Shown here: piece after piece, positions 1-8,600 of the stretch
Layout of the letters: the number at the start of each line of letters is the position of its first letter
Position numbering within the stretch: the stretch's first letter is position 1
DNA from: Coriobacteriales bacterium
GTDB lineage: Bacteria; Actinomycetota; Coriobacteriia; Coriobacteriales; UBA8131
Reading direction: 5' to 3'
Assembly: GCA_031286975.1 (NCBI GenBank)
Contig: JAITTM010000095.1
Span: 1-10,697 of the forward strand
Length of the DNA stretch: 10,697 bases
The notes under the pieces: model-generated
Told to the model about the DNA's origin: nothing
The model's database searches: none
Seen by the model: only the letters and a program-made list of their open reading frames with translations
Position numbers and translations under genes: made by a program

Positions 1-128
1 CAGGGGCCGGTCTCGCTCAGCTTGATGCCAAACTCACCCTTGCCCAGTTCGAGGTACTTCTTGCAGGCGACTTCGCAGCTATGGCAGCCGGTGCAGTACT
101 CGTAGTTAACCAGGATTCCCTTTGTCAT
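1..128 (-). CDS. 4Fe-4S ferredoxin-type electron-transfer subunit, partial (N-terminus only)
   Basis: About 42 codons are visible, from the ATG at 126-128 (minus strand) to the left edge; the C-terminus lies outside the window. The protein begins MTKGILVNYEYCTGCHSC and has a CxxCxxCxxxC cluster motif at C12, C15, C18 and C22, typical of one [4Fe-4S] site in the electron-transfer (DmsB/NrfC-like) subunits of DMSO reductase superfamily enzymes. No signal peptide is present, so it should be cytoplasmic like its partner. It starts 20 bases after the stop of the molybdopterin oxidoreductase gene and has a good ribosome site (GAAGGGA, about 7 bases before ATG), so the two are almost certainly one operon. 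By inference it passes electrons to or from the molybdenum subunit. The number of further clusters, and whether a membrane anchor or chaperone gene follows, cannot be seen. Confidence 0.88.
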   Translation of the reverse strand, partial: MTKGILVNYEYCTGCHSCEVACKKYLELGKGEFGIKLSETGP

Positions 129-148
129 TGCCGTATCCCTTCTCGTAA

Positions 149-2599
149 TCAGACGTGCTTTGGTTGGTAGTCGCGGAATCCGCCCAAGCGGGTGACCTGC
201 TCGCCTGGCATGGTGTCGCCCTCTTTGACCTTGTATATCTTGGCGGGCAGACACTTGATGGGGCAGCCGATGTTGCCGGGTCCACTTTCGTAGGCATGGG
301 TCAGGTTGTTGGGATTGTAATCGAAGGCTCCACAGAGGTGCGGCTCTGACATCTCCTCCTCGGGCTTCCACCAGCCGTGCTCACCGCTGATGAAGCGCTT
401 ATCTATGGCGGCGGATATCTTGACCATCTGCTTGCAGCGACCATCCTGGTTCTCGATCCAGATCCAGTCACCCTCTTTGAGGTCATATTCCTCCGCGGTT
501 ATCGGCGAGATGGTGACGAGAGGCTCCGGATGGAACTCGCGCATGGTCTCGGACTGCCGGTGCTCGGTGTGGAAGAACTCATAGGAGCGCGCCCCGTTTA
601 TGAAGTAGAAGGGATACTCGTCAAATACTTCGGGCGTGGTGTCCTTGCTTAGGTTCACCGGTGTGTATACAGGTAGTTTGGGGATTCCCCAGGCATCAAA
701 CAACGAGGGGATCAGCTCGATGCGCCCGCTTGCCGTGCTGAATCCCAACTGGCCATCGGCGCGCAGAAGACCCTTCTCGTGCTTGTTATAGATGCCGTTC
801 CACTCGTCATAAAGAATGCCGCCCATCTCCACGAGCTCTTGGAAGTCAACGGGGCATTTGGTGTAGATATCGCCCTCTACCGCTCCGGCAGCCGCCTGAC
901 GGGTTGCCCTGCGCACCTTTCCGTCCGCCTCCTTGATGGTGAAGCCCGTGTGCAGAAACTCGTTGATGACGTCCTCGGGGCTGTTCCAACCCCTGCTCTC
1001 AAAGAGCTCGGGATTCAAGCGATGCCCGAGTGCGATCAGTATCTCCTCATCGGATTTTGCCTCGTAGAACTGTGTGACCTTCTTCATGGCACGCAGCGGT
1101 GTCCACCAGGTTCGGGCTGAGTCGCGCTCGACACTCATGGCAACGGGCAGGATGAGGTCGGCAAAGGCGACCATGGAGGGCGTGATGAAGGGGTCGGCAT
1201 AGGTAATGAACGGGATATCCCGCATATACTTGTAGGCGCGGGGAGCTGGTTCTTCGTGTCCGGCAATCGCATTACAGGATTGCCCCCAATAGATCCTGAT
1301 GGGATAAGGGCTCCCGGTTTCGAGGGCATAGGCCATGGCATCGGGGTTTGCCATCCCCATGAAGTCGATGCCATCGAACCCGACATAGGCTTTCTTGAAC
1401 TTCTTTGCCTGGGCATCGCGCCGTGCGTACAGATCCGCAGTGGAATAGCCTGCGTTGATGTCAAACGCCGTGTGCATCAAGTTGTGGGTTCCCGGCTTCT
1501 CGACGTTGCCACAGATCGCCATCAGAGCGCAGACCGACTGGCACAGATGCATGGCCGATGATGTCGAGGCATCAAAGGCGAGGCCCCATTGGATAGCACC
1601 GGCGGGAGCGCTGGCATACAGACGCGCCGAGGCGATGATGTCCTCTGCGGGAACACCGGTACGCTCGGCTGCCCACTCAGGCGTGAACTGCTTCACGTGC
1701 TTGGCGAGCTCATCATAATACGCCACCCACAGGTCGACGAACTCGTGGTCGATACGGTCTTCTCCCATGATGACATGCAGCCATGCCAGTGCAAGGCAGA
1801 TGTCGGTGCCAGGATTGACAGGAAGCCAGTACTCAGCGCGTGCCCCCCACCAGGTCAACACCGGGTCGATGGATATGATCTTGGTGCCCATCTGCACACA
1901 GTTGCAAAGCCAGTGCCCCATGAAGCCGTCCGCGTTTGACTTCAGGGGCTCGTTGCCCCACACAACCAGCACGTCGGGGTTCTTCCAGTCTGCATGTAGG
2001 TACCGGTCGGGATGGACATGCGAGCAGTCGACCAAGGGATACTCACCAAACGGAGCCACTGAGCCGCAGATTCGGGGAGCATAGCATGACCAGCCGGAGA
2101 AATAGATGCCACCGCAGTTTGGCGTGCCAAACGCGGACCCTGCCATGAGGGGAACCTGCCAGCTGATGTTACGACCGGTGCCGTGGCCCACTACGATCGA
2201 CTCGCGTCCCAGGCCCTCCTCGTCGAGCTTCCTGACCTCAGCCTCGGCGATATCGAGCGCCTCCTCCCAGGTGATGCGCACGAACTTGTCAGCTTGCCCC
2301 CGGTATTGGCGCTCGCGCTTCATGGGGTATTTAAGACGCAGGGGGCTGTTGACCATCTCGTCTATCGCCAGACAGCGCATGCAGAGTTTGCCGTTGACAA
2401 AGGCAGAGAGCGGATCCCCTTCGACCTTTTTGAGTTCATTGCCCTGGGTGTAGAGCAAAAGGCCACAGGACTTATGGCAACCAGGACCAGAATAGTTATG
2501 CGTCCTGGTTACCGTATAGCCGTCCTCCTCCCATTGCCATTCACCCTCGTGATAGGCCTTGCGATCAATGCTGTCCAAGAATTCCTGATAATCCTGCAT
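149..2599 (-). CDS. Molybdopterin-dependent oxidoreductase, catalytic subunit (DMSO reductase superfamily; substrate unknown)
   Basis: An 816-residue protein. The start is supported by an AGAGGTGG ribosome site about 6 bases upstream of the ATG. No TAT or other signal peptide is seen, so it is probably cytoplasmic. The N-terminal Fe-S region has C41, C45, C73 and C76: a GCHKSCG motif, then KVEGDP, then KLCMRC. The central domain (about residues 85-600) should bind the bis-MGD cofactor; C172 in SGWSCYAPR sits where the molybdenum ligand is expected in relatives. The C-terminal dinucleotide-binding domain (about 660-800) contains EGDWIWIE, EHGWW and a final CLPAKIYKV. This pattern resembles the large anaerobe clade that includes acetylene hydratase, transhydroxylase-like proteins and, more distantly, the catechol dehydroxylases of gut Coriobacteriia. 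The latter are usually about 1000 residues and often exported, so the length fits the shorter cytoplasmic relatives better. The partner Fe-S gene follows directly. Superfamily is certain; reaction and substrate are not predictable. Confidence 0.93.
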   Translation of the reverse strand: MQDYQEFLDSIDRKAYHEGEWQWEEDGYTVTRTHNYSGPGCHKSCGLLLYTQGNELKKVEGDPLSAFVNGKLCMRCLAIDEMVNSPLRLKYPMKRERQYRGQADKFVRITWEEALDIAEAEVRKLDEEGLGRESIVVGHGTGRNISWQVPLMAGSAFGTPNCGGIYFSGWSCYAPRICGSVAPFGEYPLVDCSHVHPDRYLHADWKNPDVLVVWGNEPLKSNADGFMGHWLCNCVQMGTKIISIDPVLTWWGARAEYWLPVNPGTDICLALAWLHVIMGEDRIDHEFVDLWVAYYDELAKHVKQFTPEWAAERTGVPAEDIIASARLYASAPAGAIQWGLAFDASTSSAMHLCQSVCALMAICGNVEKPGTHNLMHTAFDINAGYSTADLYARRDAQAKKFKKAYVGFDGIDFMGMANPDAMAYALETGSPYPIRIYWGQSCNAIAGHEEPAPRAYKYMRDIPFITYADPFITPSMVAFADLILPVAMSVERDSARTWWTPLRAMKKVTQFYEAKSDEEILIALGHRLNPELFESRGWNSPEDVINEFLHTGFTIKEADGKVRRATRQAAAGAVEGDIYTKCPVDFQELVEMGGILYDEWNGIYNKHEKGLLRADGQLGFSTASGRIELIPSLFDAWGIPKLPVYTPVNLSKDTTPEVFDEYPFYFINGARSYEFFHTEHRQSETMREFHPEPLVTISPITAEEYDLKEGDWIWIENQDGRCKQMVKISAAIDKRFISGEHGWWKPEEEMSEPHLCGAFDYNPNNLTHAYESGPGNIGCPIKCLPAKIYKVKEGDTMPGEQVTRLGGFRDYQPKHV

Positions 2600-2681
2600 G
2601 CCAAACCACCTCTCTTATCCTCTTGTCTGTTTAGCCATTCTCTGTGCTGTTGCCCACTGCTCAAGCGTTGCATGAACTCAG

Positions 2682-2694
2682 TTACCACAGGTAA
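2682..2694. promoter_or_regulatory. Short perfect palindrome TTACC-ACA-GGTAA
   Basis: A perfect 5-bp inverted repeat around a 3-base centre. It lies about 85 bases upstream of the Mo-enzyme start codon and just downstream of the predicted minus-strand transcription start. Size and position suit a repressor operator; a small leader hairpin is the alternative. No regulator gene is in the window, so the assignment is inference. Confidence 0.35.
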
Positions 2695-2718
2695 TCATCT
2701 AACGCTCCTGAATAAATT

Positions 2719-2746
2719 TCTATAAGACCAGCGGTACATTTCGCAA
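2719..2746 (-). promoter_or_regulatory. Predicted sigma70-type promoter for the Mo-enzyme operon
   Basis: Read on the minus strand, TTGCGA (2741-2746) is followed after 16 bases by TATAGA (2719-2724). Each hexamer matches consensus at four of six positions with near-ideal spacing. Transcription would begin near 2712, leaving a leader of roughly 110 bases before the ATG at 2599. An AGACCA half-site (2725-2730) lies in the spacer directly against the -10 box, which suggests regulation. Confidence 0.5.
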
Positions 2747-2803
2747 CGAAGGCGCAGCTCTTCACTGTTTTTGTAAGCCCTGTGGTCTAAGCCCATAAGA
2801 CCA
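2722..2803. repeat. Repeated TGGTCT/AGACCA half-sites around the Mo-enzyme promoter
   Basis: The 9-mer ATAAGACCA occurs at 2722-2730 and again at 2795-2803, 73 bases apart (about seven helical turns). An inverted TGGTCT at 2783-2788 pairs with the AGACCA at 2798-2803 as a 6-bp inverted repeat around 9 bases. One copy touches the -10 box and the inverted pair lies upstream of the -35 box. This spacing would suit a transcription factor binding both sites, possibly with looping. Mo-enzyme operons in Eggerthellaceae are often next to LuxR-type regulator genes, but none is visible here. Confidence 0.4.
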
Positions 2804-2892
2804 ACTCCCTCACCTTGCGCAAAACCCGCCAGCCCATCCGCTTGCTGTTCTGAAAGGGACGGTCTTGAGCCATGAAGACGCAAGAAAGAGAT

Positions 2893-2900
2893 GCTACTAT
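2893..2900 (+). promoter_or_regulatory. Possible extended -10 promoter for addBA
   Basis: TGCTACTAT at 2892-2900 contains a TGn extended -10 followed by TACTAT, four to five of six positions matching TATAAT. No good -35 hexamer sits at 17 bases (a TTGAGC lies 24 bases upstream, too far). It would give a leader of about 90 bases before the addB start. Weak but the best plus-strand candidate. Confidence 0.3.
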
Positions 2901-2999
2901 GGGTGTGCTTTGCATTTTTGGCAGGGAGCTGCTGCTTTTTGAGGCAGATGCCCCAAAAGCGGGGTCACCATCAGAGCACTGGAGATAAGGAACAGCAAC

Positions 3000-5663
3000 A
3001 TGGGTCTGGTAGAGCGCATCGTCGAATTGAAGCGGGAGCAGCCGCTGCGGCCAGTCAGGGTGCTGGTGCCTAATCGCGGGACGGCAGGCGCTCTGCAGCG
3101 GGAGCTCTGCGCTGCGCTGGGTTCGTTTGCCGCGCTGGAGTTTTGCCAGCTGCCTGATTTTCTCGCGGAGAACTTCGAGCCTTGCGGCAGGCGGCTGCTC
3201 ACCGACACGCAACGGGTCATCGCCCTGCTCAAGGTCTTGCGTGATGAGCGCGGCGGTATCGAGCGACAGGCACCACAGCTGTACAGGCTGCGCCAGAACT
3301 TTGCGCTCATCGCCAAGCTGAACGCGACCTGCAAGCAGCTTGAGTACCTCACCCCTGACGATGTCGCACGGCTGCTCGCAGCGCCTGATATCTCGGATAC
3401 CTTCAGGCAATGCCTGCAGGTGTTCGCACGTGCGCGCGCCGTGTATGCCGGCGACTATTACGAGAAGGGCGAGCTCTATCACACCGCCTGCACCCCACGG
3501 CTGAACGATACCCTGTTCACCTGCAACCTTGCCTCTGCCCCCCGGCAGCTGTGCATCCGCGCCGCCCTTGACGGCATCGTGCCACCCCAGAATCACTACG
3601 ATGAGGCGCTGGGCGCTAAGGTCGCTGCTGCCGTGACCAAGCTCTCCGACCCTGCCACCGAATGCGTCTGGGCGGCGCAGAAGGTCATCCAGACCCTGCG
3701 CGACCCCTCAATCAAGCCCGCGGACATCGCCATCACCTTTGCCGCGGATCGGGGCTACTCGATGGCGCTCAAGCTCGCTTTGGACGAGGCGGGCATCGCC
3801 AACCGCCTGCGCTTCACGCTGCCCCTCAAGACATCCTCCCTGTTCAGGGATCTGCTCGAAAGCCCCGAGGGGGCGCTGGCAGAGTATCTGGCGGGAGCGA
3901 TCGCCCGTCCCACACCATCCGAGGATCTGTCGCCACTCAAGCGCAGGGCCTCCGCGCGCTACAACGACCTGCTTGATAGCCTGGAACAGTTCCGTCAGGC
4001 GGATGTGGCACTCACTCCTTTGCAACTGCGCGCCTACATCGAGACCTTCTACCTCGGTCAGTCGATCACGCTTGACCCCGCCACGGCAGGCGAGATTAGC
4101 ATCGCGCCCATCGGCGAGTTGGTTGGGCACAGCTACAGGCAGCTCATCGTGCTGGGCCTGAGTGAGACCATCGCGCCGGTCACTTTCAAGCAGGATTCCC
4201 TCATCAGCTTCAGGGATATCGAGACCATCCGAGCGCTCAGCGACAAGGATCCACTCCCCACACTTGCGGAATCCATCGAATTACAGCAACGACAGTTCCA
4301 CCTGCTCGCGCAAAAGGCAGGCGCTGTGCATCTGAGTGTGCCCGCTCAGACCAGCAAGGGCATGGAACTCATCGAGTCACGCTGGCTCGGTGCCTGCATC
4401 GAGTTCAACCAGGGGGAGCTTGAGAAGATCCCCACCAATCGGCGCAAGCTCATCGAGCATACAGACGGCAGCGAGCGGGGCGATGCCGACCTTCTCAGCA
4501 TCCGCTACTTCGAGACCAAATATGACCTGAGAGATGCCATTGTCATCGCGAACCGGCGGCTTTGCGCATCGCGTCGGCGGTGCACGTTTGACAGCTATAA
4601 CGGCAACATAGGGCACCTTGGTCTCAGGGGCTTCTTTTCACACTGGAGTGCCTCTGCCTTCGAGCTTTATGCCAGAAACCCCTTCGACTTTTTCATGAGA
4701 AACGTGCTGGGCCTGCAGGAACCTGGCGAGGATGCTGCCGCTTTGGCCTTCAACGAGCTGAGCGCGATGGACTTTGGCACCTTTTTGCACGAATGTCTGG
4801 AGCGACTCACAAAGCTTTGCGTGAAGCACGGTGAGCTGGATGCGGCTGACATCGAGGCCACGATCCACAGCATCATGGCAGACATCCCCCGTGATCATTT
4901 GGATTGGCAGGAGAACTATCCGGAGATCTTTGCCCTGCTCCAAAACGGTCAGGTCAAGGAGGTGCTAGAGCAGCAGCTCTCAGACCAGGTGCAGGATGCG
5001 CGCGCAAAGCTCAGCAGGTGGAGCGCCCATCTCAGGCAGGAGATCGAGGGCTACCGTGTTGCAACCGAGGCCTCATTTTGCACAAAAGACGGCAGTGGCA
5101 AAGAGCTTGCGCTTCTGGACGGGCGGCGCATCATGCTTGATGGGCGTATCGACCGCATCGACCACAACCGATCCACAGGGCAAAAGCGCGTCATCGACTA
5201 CAAGACCGGCGCGCCCAAAGACATCGATCTGGGCGACCTCACCGCTGCCAACAAGCAGAGTGGTCGCAGGTTCCAGCTCCAGCTCTACGCCCTGCTGGTG
5301 AGCGAGACAAAGGACTTTGCGGATGTGGAGAAGGCCGAGTACCAGTACTTCAAATGCGAGGATGCGCCCCAGGCCAGAACCGCCACGCAGGAGGCGCTCG
5401 CGCAGTGCAATGAACTCACGCTCGCCTACCTCACCGCCATGACCGCCGGCATCGAGGCAGGGCTCTTTCCTTATAAGGCAAGCAGATATGGTAGCCCTTT
5501 TTTGCGGCAGGCTCTTGAGCAGGAAAACGATCGCAATCGCCTGTCCCGGGTCTTGCACAGGCCCTACCTGCGCGCTCTTGAGGCGCTTGTGCCCGGAGCC
5601 GATCAGGCGCTTGCCACCCGGGTACTTGCCGCCTTGGCTGCCGATGAACCAGAGGGGCGCTGA
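3000..5663 (+). CDS. addB: AddB/RexB-type subunit of the AddAB helicase-nuclease (ATP-dependent deoxyribonuclease subunit B)
   Basis: An 887-residue protein that with AddA forms the cytoplasmic complex resecting double-strand DNA ends for RecA. The C-terminal RecB-type PD-(D/E)XK nuclease looks intact: GTFLHECLE with H597, LDGRIDRID with D718, VIDYKTG with D733 and K735, and FQLQLY with Q759 and Q761. The N-terminal two-thirds is a degenerate helicase fold; ISIAPIGELVGHSYRQLIVL matches the expected pattern. The protein is short (Bacillus AddB is about 1160 residues). It lacks an N-terminal Walker A: the ATG at 3000 falls where the sequence after a P-loop would be, and an in-frame TGA at 2940-2942 leaves too little room upstream for one. 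The C-terminal cysteine cluster that binds Fe-S in Bacillus AddB is also absent. The start has AAGGA 8 bases upstream. The stop is one base before the addA ATG. Confidence 0.88.
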   Translation: MGLVERIVELKREQPLRPVRVLVPNRGTAGALQRELCAALGSFAALEFCQLPDFLAENFEPCGRRLLTDTQRVIALLKVLRDERGGIERQAPQLYRLRQNFALIAKLNATCKQLEYLTPDDVARLLAAPDISDTFRQCLQVFARARAVYAGDYYEKGELYHTACTPRLNDTLFTCNLASAPRQLCIRAALDGIVPPQNHYDEALGAKVAAAVTKLSDPATECVWAAQKVIQTLRDPSIKPADIAITFAADRGYSMALKLALDEAGIANRLRFTLPLKTSSLFRDLLESPEGALAEYLAGAIARPTPSEDLSPLKRRASARYNDLLDSLEQFRQADVALTPLQLRAYIETFYLGQSITLDPATAGEISIAPIGELVGHSYRQLIVLGLSETIAPVTFKQDSLISFRDIETIRALSDKDPLPTLAESIELQQRQFHLLAQKAGAVHLSVPAQTSKGMELIESRWLGACIEFNQGELEKIPTNRRKLIEHTDGSERGDADLLSIRYFETKYDLRDAIVIANRRLCASRRRCTFDSYNGNIGHLGLRGFFSHWSASAFELYARNPFDFFMRNVLGLQEPGEDAAALAFNELSAMDFGTFLHECLERLTKLCVKHGELDAADIEATIHSIMADIPRDHLDWQENYPEIFALLQNGQVKEVLEQQLSDQVQDARAKLSRWSAHLRQEIEGYRVATEASFCTKDGSGKELALLDGRRIMLDGRIDRIDHNRSTGQKRVIDYKTGAPKDIDLGDLTAANKQSGRRFQLQLYALLVSETKDFADVEKAEYQYFKCEDAPQARTATQEALAQCNELTLAYLTAMTAGIEAGLFPYKASRYGSPFLRQALEQENDRNRLSRVLHRPYLRALEALVPGADQALATRVLAALAADEPEGR

Positions 5664-5664
5664 G

Positions 5665-8600
5665 ATGGACGCGAACAGACCCATCGACCAGGCGCAGCGC
5701 GACATCATCACGGGCGACATCCACCACAACATCATGGTGGAGGCAGCCGCCGGAAGCGGAAAGACCAGCTCCTTGGTGGGTCGCATCCTCACCATGATTG
5801 CCAGCGGCATCAAAGTCGAGAACATCGTGGCGATAACCTTTACCATCAAGGCCGGCGAAGAGCTCAAAAACCGCATCCGCAAGGAGCTCAAGGCCGCCAT
5901 CGCCAAAGGCTCAAGCGAGCACAGCAACACGGCGCTCGTCGCCTTATACGAGAGGGCTCTCACTGACCTCGACAGCGCCTCCATCGGCACCATCCACGCC
6001 TTCTGCCTCCAGATAATCACGCGGTTCTCCATAGCCATGGGGGTCTCCCCTGCCGCAGGCATCATGAATGACCAGCAACTCGCCTTAGGCGGCGCATCCC
6101 TGTATGCGGCTGTGGCGAGCTACCTCAAAACCCGCCCGGACATAGCGCCTGTGTATGCGCTGCTGCTCAACAACCCCCAGACCGGCCTGTCCAACAAAGA
6201 GCTCATCAAGTTGATCGACCTGATTAATGGTAACCTGCTCGCACTGGCAGATGTCGATTTTTGCCAGGGGATACAGCAGCCGAGCTCTGCACTCAGAGAG
6301 CTTCAGCAATTCGCCCAGAAGCTTGGGGCGCTTGATCATGATGAGATCAACAAGCCGGAATATGCTCAGCGCATCGCCACACGCATCGACCGGTTTATCG
6401 CTCAGGCCAACCAGGCCACAACTGAATGGGAGGCCACGGACTGTCTTATCTCCTTTGATGCCCATTCGCTCGGCACGCTGAAGGGCGGGGGGCTGGGTTC
6501 GAACAGCTGGCATAAGCACCTGAAGGAGACCTTTGGCGTTGACGATTTTGGCGCCTGGGCACAAGAACTGAGCGCAAGCTACAGCCAGCCCCTCTTCGCG
6601 CAGTTGCTCTCTGCCATCCGTGACCGCTTGCTCGCGCTCAGCGCGGAGCGCATCGCTGCCGGAACCCTCACCCTCTCGGACGTGATCGACCAGACGCTTA
6701 TCTTTCTCAGAGACATCAAGCCAGCAGAGCACCAACAGCTCCACAGCCAGTATCGGCACTTCCTTATCGACGAGTTCCAGGACACCGATGCGGCACAGTT
6801 CGAGATATTCCTGCGCATTCTCTCCCAACAGGCAGCCAGCGACACCGATCTGGACAATCCCGTCCTTGAGCCGGGCTCCCTCTTCATCGTGGGCGACCCC
6901 AAACAGGCTATCTACCACTTTCGCGGCGGCGATCTCTTCGCCTACCTGAACGTCAAGCAGGAATTCACCGCCAAGTACGGCGGGCTTGACCCGGAGACCA
7001 CCAAACTCACCGTGAACTTCCGCACGCTCCCCCGCATCCTCGGCACCATCGATGCCCTTTTCGGCCCACCGGCGGGGCTTATCAGTCGCGGTAAGAAGGC
7101 TCTTATCCAGCCCGAATACGTGGCCTTTGCCTCGTCGCCCGCAAAGATCGGGATCGAGCAGGCCGCGGAGCAGACCGTGGCACCCCTGACCGTCATCGCC
7201 CCAGAGGCGCTTGACCCCGCAGCCTTCGAACCCGACGCGCTCAACACCTCCCATCTGCGTAGCGTCGAAGCCAACGACATCGCCCGATACATCCTCAGCA
7301 CCTACAACGCGCGAAAGACCATCCCCGGTAAAGACGGCACCTGCCACCCCGTGCGCTACAAGGATTTCGCCGTGCTGTGCCCCTCAAAAACGGAGATCGG
7401 CTTTGTGCGCGAATCCCTCGTTGCTCTGGGCATCCCCTTTGTCATCGAGGTCAAATCGCAGGTCTACCAAAGTTGCGAGGTCATCGCCCTGCTCAATGTG
7501 CTACGCGCCCTGGCCAAGCCCGGCACGGGCGCCGCCAACCTGGTGCTCGCCCTGCGCTCCGAACTCTTTGGCCTCTCGGATCAGGAGCTTTTTGCGTACC
7601 GCCTCTGGCACAAAGAGCACGTCCAGACCAGCGACCCCACACACACAAACAGCTTCGACTACCGCGGCCTCGCCACAGAGGCGCCCGCGGATGCTGCTGC
7701 CCGCGCTGTCCATAGCGCACTGCTCTACTGCAACCAGCTGGCTCAGACCCTTGAAACAACCCCAGTCCACCAGCTGCTCAACCGCATCCTCTGCGACCGC
7801 AAGCAGTACCAGTCCTTCCCCGAGCTTATCGGCACCTATTACACCGTTTTGCAGGATGCTCTGGAGTTCGATGCCAACAGCGGGGGCAATCTCAGCGACT
7901 ATCTCACCTACATCGATGCGCTCGCCCAGGATAAGCAGAACAAGGAGACGATCTTTCTGGACGACGAGTATGACGCGGTCTCCCTCACCAACTTCCACCA
8001 GAGCAAGGGGCGCGAGTGGCCCATCTGCATCATCGCCGCCGCCCAGAACAACTTTGAGAAACGTGGCGACCCTCCCTCTATCGATACCTCCCATTTTGCC
8101 CAGATGCGCCGAGCTAACCCAGACGCGGAGGACTTCGCCGAGTGGCACAGCGATTCTGTGAGCGAATTCAAGATTGGCAAGCTCACGACCCCCCACTATG
8201 AGCTCGCCAAAACCCTGGAAAAGCGCAGCATCCTGCTCGCCGAGCAGGCCCGTCTCCACTACGTCGCCCTCACCCGCGCCCAGTACGCCCTCGTCCTGAC
8301 CATGCACCGCAAGGCCGCCAAGCCAAACGAGCGCTTTGCCTACCACCTGGCTCGCTACGCCTCTGTCTTTGAAGATGCGGAGAAGATCGAGTCTGCCCTG
8401 ATCGCAGACCCCTACCAACTCGCCCGAGAACTGGGCATCGAGTCACGGGAGCGGCCTGCGAGAGCCCCCGCGATCTCCCTTGAGGAATTCGAGGCCGCCT
8501 GGCAGGAGCGTGTCCGGCGTTCAACCGAATCGTCCACCATTGTCATCTCGAAGCACGACGACGACAGCTCGCTTGGATTCGATACCGTGCTACCCCCCGT

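Larger units (their letters stand above)
2600..2999. other. Divergent intergenic control region, no gene seen
   Basis: These 400 bases separate the minus-strand Mo-enzyme operon from plus-strand addB. No open frame here has protein-like composition plus a ribosome site. The region is visibly more AT-rich than the flanking genes. It holds candidate promoters for both directions, repeated TGGTCT/AGACCA half-sites, one short perfect palindrome and a small CCCC-AAAAGC-GGGG hairpin (about 2951-2964) in the expected addB leader. No factor-independent terminator is visible. Confidence 0.7.

Noticed and set aside
2899..2988. A 29-codon plus-strand ORF just before addB, as a leader peptide or lost N-terminus
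   Set aside because: Its ribosome site is weak, it overlaps the best -10 candidate, it is in another frame from addB, and its translation has no P-loop or other recognisable feature.
5488..5664. Upstream extension of addA within the addB coding region
   Set aside because: The extra residues are antisense-like shadow of addB codons; the Walker A position and ribosome site fit the ATG at 5665.
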